Shown: piece by piece, positions 53,710-58,918 of the stretch | Numbering within the stretch: position 1 is the first letter of the stretch | Layout of the letters: each line of letters opens with the position of its first letter | Assembly (NCBI RefSeq): GCF_002699205.1 | Contig: NZ_PABT01000022.1 | Coordinates: 1-58,918, forward strand | Direction of reading: 5' to 3' | DNA length: 58,918 nt | Source of the DNA: Allomuricauda sp. | GTDB taxonomy: Bacteria; Bacteroidota; Bacteroidia; Flavobacteriales; Flavobacteriaceae | Made by a program: the position numbers and the translations under genes | The notes under the pieces: generated by a model | The model's database searches: none | What the model was told of the DNA's origin: nothing | The model's input: the letters and a program-made list of their open reading frames with translations, nothing else

Positions 53710-54105
53710 CTAGGCTCCCTTTTTTGGGGCCTTGGGTTTCGTGGCCTGGGCCTTTGGGGTGTCCTTTTCGGGCCTTGGCCCCATCAACAGTACCTCGTCG
53801 GCCACGATCTCGGTCACATGGCGCTGGTTGCCGTCCTCGGCGGTATAGGAGCGGGTCTTGATCCTCCCGCGGATGCCGAGCTCACTGCCCTTGGCGGTGT
53901 ACCTTTCGAGGATCTCGGCGGTCTTTCCCCAGGCCACGACCTGGTGCCAATCGGTACTTTGCACCTTTTCCCCTTTGGCATTGGTGTAATGTTCATTGGT
54001 GGCCAAGGGAAAGCGTGCCACTTTGCGGTCTCCCTCGAGGAGGGCGATCTTGGGGTCTTCCCCCACATTTCCGATCAATTGTACATGGTTTCTGAAATTG
54101 CTCAT
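53710..54105 (-). CDS. ssb: Single-stranded DNA-binding protein
   Basis: A 131-residue SSB from ATG 54105. NHVQLIGNVGEDPKIALLEGDRKVARFPLATNEHY is the OB-fold start, STDWHQVVAWGKTAEILERYTAKGSELGIRGRIKTRSY the rest. The C-terminus ends in a basic Lys/Pro-rich tail (KAQATKPKAPKKGA) and lacks the acidic DDDIPF-type tip of chromosomal SSBs. A tail without the acidic tip is typical of element-borne SSBs, which then would not recruit host partners the same way. It protects transferred single strands. Confidence 0.9.
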   Translation of the reverse strand: MSNFRNHVQLIGNVGEDPKIALLEGDRKVARFPLATNEHYTNAKGEKVQSTDWHQVVAWGKTAEILERYTAKGSELGIRGRIKTRSYTAEDGNQRHVTEIVADEVLLMGPRPEKDTPKAQATKPKAPKKGA

Positions 54106-54118
54106 GATAAAAAGGATT

Positions 54119-54334
54119 TTATGCCCCAAAGGGGCGGTTAATGAATGATTGAACTCGCTCTTTTGGAAACCGGGACACCTCCCGGGAGGCCCCGGCGGGA
54201 ATGCCGCAGGCACATGGTTTACTTACGGTATCCGGAGCGTCTTCCTTTTTTTGAAGGTTTTGTGCCGCTTCCGGTAAATGGGATGTGTACGATTCCATGG
54301 TTCGTGTTTTTTGATTTACTTCCAGTAGAGCCAT
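54119..54334 (-). CDS. Possible small protein upstream of ssb
   Basis: A 71-residue frame from ATG 54334, ending 13 bp before ssb. It contains a three-residue C-x-C (KPCACGIPAG) and is hydrophilic otherwise. No family recognised; the frame could be real because of its position, or chance. Its last codons overlap a GCCCC-AAA-GGGGC hairpin at 54122-54134. Confidence 0.3.
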   Translation of the reverse strand: MALLEVNQKTRTMESYTSHLPEAAQNLQKKEDAPDTVSKPCACGIPAGASREVSRFPKERVQSFINRPFGA

Positions 54335-54398
54335 CGCTGTCACCTTTTTTTTTTGATGCCCATGGGGGACACAACATCCCTTCTTGTGCAAGCCGTAT

Positions 54399-54423
54399 AA
54401 AAAAGAGACCCCACGAAGGTGGG
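54399..54423 (-). terminator. Minus-strand terminator upstream of the ssb region
   Basis: On the minus strand CCCAC-CTTC-GTGGG is followed by GTCTCTTTTTT. It is a compact intrinsic terminator about 300 bp upstream of ssb. It should stop transcripts that come from the right, or act as an attenuator in the leader of the mobilization-ssb genes. Confidence 0.6.
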
Positions 54424-55155
54424 ATCCTGGCTTTATGCCGGCTACAAGAAGGCATGTTGTTGTTTTGCCTACCAAAAAAGGAGGGGGACAGCGGGCTCGG
54501 AAGGGGAATCAGGGACGGGACCAAGGGAAGTCCACATTCCATGGGAGCGCCACAAAACAAAAAGCAAGGGTCGTTTGGCGTTAATGGCCGGTTGTGGCGG
54601 GAAACCTGTACCAATCGGCCTGCAGGTAGGTTTTTGATCGGAGGAACTTGTTAACAAAAATGGGAATAGACCCGACATTGGGCCATGGAGCGTGCGTGTG
54701 ACCCAAAAAACGGAATACTGGACACGGCATCGGCTATTATATCTCTATGCGATTGTCCAGTTTTTTTTTGTGGAAAAAGGTAGGTCCGTAAGATTTTTTT
54801 AAAAACAGAAAGTTGGTCTGACTTACTGATTTATTATAAAACAACTACTATAGTTGCTAAAATTCACAAACTAATTACTGTTTTCCCCATAACGCCCCAT
54901 GCGGGACGTCCCCTGGTCGGGAAATAAATAATTTTGCGATGAAGTAAAAATGGTGTGGATAATCGATGGAGTATTCCGAATGCAGGTCCATCGCGGTCGC
55001 AATGGCAGCCTTGATTTTAAGTGAAAAGGATGGCGCATTTGGAATGGGAATTTGAAACCTGCTTGGAAACGGTGCCTCCGATGGATGGATGGGTTCCCAG
55101 CTTGTTGATTTGATAATTTTTACGGATACATGTATTCATTAAACAAAAGAGATTC
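54424..55155. other. Gene-free stretch at the right edge of the element-like block
   Basis: About 730 bases without a credible gene; short frames on both strands have no domain. There is no tRNA, integrase or att-type repeat that I could recognise. A T-rich run follows at 54758-54769. It may be the boundary between the conjugative block and the chromosome or another element. Confidence 0.4.
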
Positions 55156-55554
55156 ATGAACATAGAGAGTAAACCGAAACTTCCTTTGGAAAGTATTGAG
55201 AACCTTGTCAGGAGCAGCCTTCCCATTGCGGTAAAGTTGGACGGAAAGGAAGGTTGGACCAGCCCGTTCGTTGACAAGGAGGCTTTGGAGGCCGTCATAA
55301 GACTTATGTCGATTCGGATAAAGGAGGAGCTTCCTACGTGGTTGAATACGGTAATGTTGTTTGTCGATGAGATCGAGATTGATGAGGGCACCCTTCCACG
55401 GAACGAATCCGAGGTCGTAATTTATATGGCCAATGATGTTTCTGGGATAAATGCCTTTTATAATAAGAATCAAGGGGATTTTATACTTGAGGATGGACAA
55501 AAGATTAGTCGTTTCAACGTGCTTAAATGGAAGTACAAGAAAAAGGGGAGATAA
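55156..55554 (+). CDS. Hypothetical protein
   Basis: A 132-residue soluble protein, not recognised. It has a helical first half (LPLESIENLVRSSLPIAVKL and EALEAVIRLMSIRIKEELPTWLNTVML) and an acidic centre (VDEIEIDEGTLPRNESEVVIYM). The C-terminus is basic (KWKYKKKGR). No signal peptide. Stands alone in a low-density stretch. Confidence 0.5.
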   Translation: MNIESKPKLPLESIENLVRSSLPIAVKLDGKEGWTSPFVDKEALEAVIRLMSIRIKEELPTWLNTVMLFVDEIEIDEGTLPRNESEVVIYMANDVSGINAFYNKNQGDFILEDGQKISRFNVLKWKYKKKGR

Positions 55555-55871
55555 AACATTATAGGCAAGCTGTTCATAACTACAATGTTGTCTGTTTGGA
55601 CGGTCTTTTTTTCTTTTGAACAATGTTTGGATAAAATTTTCGCCTTTGGTTCATCCGATACTAAGATTTTCGGATTTCTGGTAAAGGGTATTGTGCATGT
55701 GTTGTGGAACGGGACATACAATGGCTAAAATCCATAGTGTCTTACGGTACCGAAATCTTTGAGGATTGGATGCTATAAAGGCGATTTGTCCGAATTCTTT
55801 GCCAAAATACCATTGAAGGAAAAGGAAATATAAACTTTTAAAAACCAATTTGGTTTACTAAGCTGTTAATT
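55555..55871. other. Gene-free stretch before the pirin-like gene
   Basis: About 317 bases with no gene, repeat or terminator that I can support. It is AT-rich, and a promoter for the pirin-like gene probably lies here but was not found. Confidence 0.35.
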
Positions 55872-56555
55872 ATGTTCATGTTCAAGGTGGGGCAATCCCT
55901 TATGACAGAGGAGGATCTTGGTTTTGCAAAGGTGAAATGCCTTACCGGCAACAATGGGTTGTTCAAGGGAATGCTAAGGATTAAGGAAATAACCATTCTT
56001 CCCAACATGGGGTTACTTCCCCAGCCCTATCAAGATACGGAGGTCATTTTGTTGCCACTTTCCGGAACGTTGTACCAACACAATTCAACGGGAGAGACGG
56101 TACGGGTGTCAAAAGGTGATGTAGGCATTGCCCATTACGGCTCCGATGTGATGCATTTTGAGTACAATAAGAGTTCCACAGATGAGCTAAAGTTCCTTAT
56201 GGTGGAAATCAACACGGATAGGAACCGGATGATGGAACCGAAAACAAAGGTCTTGAGGATGAAGGTCCATAAAGATTATTGTTTTAAAGAATATGGTAAC
56301 AATGTTGTTTTAAGGTCAGTTTGGGAAGCAGGGGATGAATTGGCCTATGTCCCCTTGGGGCGTTCCAGTGTGGTTGCGCTCTATGTGGTTCATGGCAAAT
56401 TTATGTACAGGGACTACGAATATTTGGCAAGTGACCTGATTTTTCTTTGGGGTCCCATGCCTATAGAACTCAAATCAACGGAAGCATCAGAAGTAGTCTT
56501 GTTGGAACTTGAAATTCCCGATAGTGGATACCAGGACTTGTTCAACCTCGGTTAG
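55872..56555 (+). CDS. Pirin-like bicupin protein, metal ligands not visible
   Basis: A 227-residue protein with the two-cupin layout of pirins: LLPQPYQDTEVILLPLSGTLYQHNSTGETVRVSKGDVGIAHYGSDVMHFEYNKSSTDELKFLMVEI (first) and VVALYVVHGKFMYRDYEYLASDLIFLWGPMPIELKS (second). In active pirins the first cupin carries HPHR-F-E; here the corresponding stretch reads PQPYQDTE, so the metal His are lacking. A quercetinase activity is therefore unlikely; it may be a binding or regulatory protein. Its stop meets the next gene's end on the other strand. Confidence 0.6.
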   Translation: MFMFKVGQSLMTEEDLGFAKVKCLTGNNGLFKGMLRIKEITILPNMGLLPQPYQDTEVILLPLSGTLYQHNSTGETVRVSKGDVGIAHYGSDVMHFEYNKSSTDELKFLMVEINTDRNRMMEPKTKVLRMKVHKDYCFKEYGNNVVLRSVWEAGDELAYVPLGRSSVVALYVVHGKFMYRDYEYLASDLIFLWGPMPIELKSTEASEVVLLELEIPDSGYQDLFNLG

Positions 56556-57115
56556 TTGTTGGGTTTATCCACCGGATAGGAGCATATGATCTCGTACACC
56601 TTGGGATTTCCCTGTAAATTAACAATGATTCCCGAATTTTTTAGTTGAAAGTCCCTAGAACCAAAACTTCCAATTTCATCAATCAAATAATTGGAATCCG
56701 TTATCATTACAACATAGGGTACACCTGGTTTGAGATGTGACTTTTTTAGAAGTTGTCCAATGGTAATGCAACCTTTAAAGGATGGTAGCATGCAGTTTTT
56801 TGTCGGGCTGAACAAGGCTAGGTTTCTGTTGGTATTTATCAATGAAAAAGGCTTGTGGACATCCTCTTCCACAACTTTATTTACATGCTTCGGAGAATTC
56901 TGGGGTGGCACATTGTTACCATAAAAAACATATTCCAGGTCCAGACGGTGATCCTCACATAGCTTAAGAACCTTGTTGAAATCCAGGGTATTCCTTTTCT
57001 TCCAACCCGAAAGCGTATTGTGCTTAATGCCCAATAAGGCACACAATTCGTTCGACCTTTGCAAATTCAGGAGCTTCATGAGACGTTCAATTATAACCGT
57101 GGCATTTTGTGGCAT
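56552..57115 (-). CDS. CI-like repressor with helix-turn-helix and S24-like tail
   Basis: A 187-residue protein from ATG 57115 (ATG 57148 adds 11 residues). The N-terminal 60 residues match phage CI-type helix-turn-helix (IIERLMKLLNLQRSNELCALLGIKHNTLSGWKKRNTLDFNKVLKLCEDHRLDLEYVFYG). The C-terminal half looks like an S24 peptidase-like dimerisation domain (KPGVPYVVMITDSNYLIDEIGSF), but no Ser/Lys dyad is sure. Facing palindromes are upstream in the intergenic region; it may regulate itself or the adhesin gene. Confidence 0.7.
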   Translation of the reverse strand: MPQNATVIIERLMKLLNLQRSNELCALLGIKHNTLSGWKKRNTLDFNKVLKLCEDHRLDLEYVFYGNNVPPQNSPKHVNKVVEEDVHKPFSLINTNRNLALFSPTKNCMLPSFKGCITIGQLLKKSHLKPGVPYVVMITDSNYLIDEIGSFGSRDFQLKNSGIIVNLQGNPKVYEIICSYPVDKPNN

Positions 57116-57446
57116 ATCAACTAATATATTATTGTATTTATAGATCAAAAAAGAGATTGGACAATGGGCCGCGTTCGGGTTTTATTGTTTGTATGCACAC
57201 CATGTCGAGCTGTAAAGAAGCAAATAAAAACATTACGGAAACATTGGGGTAGTAATCTCGTTGAGATGCGAGTAAATGTCGTCCAATTTCGAGATAAAGT
57301 CTCAAAATACGACAATTTAACTTAAAATTAAGAAATATTAACATATCTGTATGTTAATTTTGGTGACCAAATATAAGCACACCTGCCCATTAATCTCCTC
57401 AAATCTTGATAGTTATTGGGAATGGGGTCATCAAAAAAAAATATGT
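57116..57446. promoter_or_regulatory. Palindrome-rich divergent intergenic region
   Basis: Between the repressor and the adhesin. Two perfect palindromes: TTAACATA-TCTG-TATGTTAA (57338-57357) and TTTGGT-G-ACCAAA (57359-57371). A nested hairpin is formed by GTCGT (57278-57282) with ACGAC (57309-57313), enclosing GAGA-TAAAG-TCTC (57291-57303). These may be operators for the CI-like protein or a leader element of the adhesin mRNA. Confidence 0.5.
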
Positions 57447-58918
57447 ATGAGAAAAAGACTACTTAGTTTCCTTTCATCCAACCAAATCTTGACAATTTTC
57501 GTTCTGGCAACTTTTTGTACCGTCCATTCCGGTTTTTCACAGGACCAAGTGTACGCCGATCAAGTCCTATCGGCCGTCAATGTGGATGATGCAGCCAATG
57601 CCATCGACCCATCCGATACCTACGCAACACTGAACTCCTACGGGGGCGTGGCTGTTGGCATTGGGGGCTATAACGGTGAATTGGGCCTCGAGTTCCCTTC
57701 GCTTTTGCCCGCAAACACCACGACATATGTGAAAATTGATTTTGAGGAGGATGTTTTGAATTCCTTGTTGGGGGGCAACCTTGGGGATCTGCTGGCCAAT
57801 GTACTGGGTACCGTCGTGCTGGGGAACCATTATTTTGAAATCGAAGCAAGAAACGGCGGGACCACGGTGTTTTCACGTAGTTCCATGACTGCCAGTGAAC
57901 ATGAAGACTTTCGGATCGTTATGGATTCCGAGGGTAACTATTATGCGGCCATAACCCCGGACCAAAGCTACAATAGGATATACATCACCGATAAAACCTC
58001 GGCCTTGCTGCTGGGAACCAGTAACGATATGAAGGTGTACAATGCCTTTTATTTCACAGACAACAATTGTGCAAAGGATCCCCTTTACACGGATTTTGAC
58101 GGGGAAGGACTTACTTTGGATATATTATCATTGGGAGGAGCCGGTGTGACAAACCCTGAAAATGCCCTGAATGACGATCCCAATTCCTATTCGGAATTGA
58201 GCATTGGTGTACTGGGGGTGGCTGCGTCCATTCAACAAAACATCTATTTTCCAAATGTATACACTCCCCAGGATACGTTCACGGTTACTTTGAAGACCGA
58301 CCCTACCTTGGTGACCCTCGGACTTTTGAACATGGTTTCGGTCTTGGCCTACGAGAATGAGCAGATTGTTTACCAAACGGATCTGTCAAGCGTGTTAAAC
58401 CTGGACCTATTGACCCTACTGCAAAACGGTGAACTAGCTGAAATACCTTTTGCCCCGGGCGTAGGTTTTGATAAGGTGGCCATACGATTATCAACCTTGG
58501 TTTCCGTTAATGTGGCGCAATCACTTGATGTTTATGCGATAAGCATAGAGGATACGCCAACGCCGACCACGGACAGTGCCTCGCAGGAGTTCTGTGCGGT
58601 TGATGCGCCGACGGTGTCGGATATCGATGTGAACGAGAGCGGTGTGATATGGTACGATGTGGCCGACGGGGGCACCGCCCTGGCAGTTGATGAGCCCTTG
58701 GTGGATGGAGGTGAATACTACGGAACGCTGGTGGGTCCCAACGGCTGCGAGAGCGCCACGAGGCTCCAGGTGACCGTAGCCCTGAACGATACGGCGGCAC
58801 CGACCACGGACAATGCGGTCCAGGAATTCTGTGCCGTCGACGCGCCTACCGTTTCGGACATCGATGTGAACGAGAGCGGTGTGGTATGGTACGACGTGGC
58901 CGACGGGGGCACGGCCCT
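57447..58918 (+). CDS. Large secreted adhesin-like protein with Ig-like repeats, 5' part
   Basis: At least 490 codons from ATG 57447, running off the right edge without a stop. Signal peptide ILTIFVLATFCTVHSGFSQ. The first about 370 residues are a non-repetitive beta-rich head (including LGLEFPSLLPANTTTYVKIDF and QQNIYFPNVYTPQDTFTV). From about residue 372 a 79-residue unit (237 bp) begins to repeat: QEFCAVDAPTVSDIDVNESG occurs in both units. Each unit is like bacterial Ig-like domains of Bacteroidota surface proteins; the C-terminus, perhaps with a type IX secretion signal, is outside the window. Confidence 0.8.
   Translation, partial: MRKRLLSFLSSNQILTIFVLATFCTVHSGFSQDQVYADQVLSAVNVDDAANAIDPSDTYATLNSYGGVAVGIGGYNGELGLEFPSLLPANTTTYVKIDFEEDVLNSLLGGNLGDLLANVLGTVVLGNHYFEIEARNGGTTVFSRSSMTASEHEDFRIVMDSEGNYYAAITPDQSYNRIYITDKTSALLLGTSNDMKVYNAFYFTDNNCAKDPLYTDFDGEGLTLDILSLGGAGVTNPENALNDDPNSYSELSIGVLGVAASIQQNIYFPNVYTPQDTFTVTLKTDPTLVTLGLLNMVSVLAYENEQIVYQTDLSSVLNLDLLTLLQNGELAEIPFAPGVGFDKVAIRLSTLVSVNVAQSLDVYAISIEDTPTPTTDSASQEFCAVDAPTVSDIDVNESGVIWYDVADGGTALAVDEPLVDGGEYYGTLVGPNGCESATRLQVTVALNDTAAPTTDNAVQEFCAVDAPTVSDIDVNESGVVWYDVADGGTA

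Noticed and set aside
54219..54614. 131-codon and other frames in the stretch upstream of ssb.
   Set aside because: They overlap each other on both strands, cross the terminator, and lack domains.
56536..56546. Spacer 4 end (ttcaacctcg) also occurs near the end of the pirin-like gene; possible self-target.
   Set aside because: The match covers only about 10 bases of a 30-bp spacer and includes no extended identity.

Overview
The window looks like a chromosome segment of a Flavobacteriia (Bacteroidota) bacterium, most likely a Flavobacteriaceae. The signs are a type II-C CRISPR system with a large Cas9, two SusC/SusD outer-membrane uptake pairs, RteC, CTnDOT-type conjugation genes (TraE to TraN), small flavobacterial families (DUF6520, DUF6876) and promoters of the Bacteroidota form TTTG-N19-TAnnTTTG. 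Base composition is a mosaic: AT-rich CRISPR-Cas (1-7.7 kb), GC-richer uptake and transfer genes (8.3-34.7, 39-46.7 and 49-54 kb), and AT-rich inserts (35-38.7 kb and 46.8-48.8 kb).

Region 1 (1-7.5 kb): a CRISPR array that enters from beyond the left edge (13 full identical 46-bp repeats plus the last 3 bases of another, 13 spacers of 30 bp). It is followed on the opposite strand by cas2, cas1 and cas9, and then by a divergent tracrRNA gene with its own well-formed promoter. The 5' part of the repeat pairs perfectly with 18 nt of the tracrRNA. Each repeat also contains an embedded promoter-like pair of boxes and a small hairpin resembling the Cas12a crRNA stem.

Region 2 (7.5-17.5 kb): a structured, gene-free leader, a SusC/SusD pair, and a secreted met-zincin protease. 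A perfect bidirectional terminator separates these from minus-strand DUF6520 and MauE-like genes, a PAS-AraC regulator and a STAS-like gene. 17-bp repeats (two at a 21-bp period, one distant) are candidate sites for the AraC protein.

Region 3 (17.8-54.3 kb): an integrative and conjugative element in the broad sense. RteC, a small HTH protein, a winged-helix protein, a DnaC-like ATPase and an EEP-family protein form the left module. A FecI/FecR-controlled SusC/SusD operon with a D-aminoacylase, an FN3 lipoprotein and an M14 carboxypeptidase is probably peptide-use cargo. An AT-rich run of small same-strand genes follows, then a cell-wall amidase and traE-F-G-I-J-K-M-N. A HipBST-type three-part toxin-antitoxin module with three evenly spaced operators sits between the transfer genes and the mobilization genes (VirD4-type coupling protein, MobB-like relaxase, BfmA-like protein, candidate oriT). 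RadC, DUF6876 and SSB genes end the element-like part. No integrase was recognised, so the ends are not defined.

Region 4 (54.3-58.9 kb): a long gene-free stretch, a hypothetical gene, a pirin-like bicupin protein, a phage-type repressor-like protein, a palindrome-rich intergenic region, and the 5' part of a large secreted adhesin with 79-residue tandem repeats that runs off the right edge.
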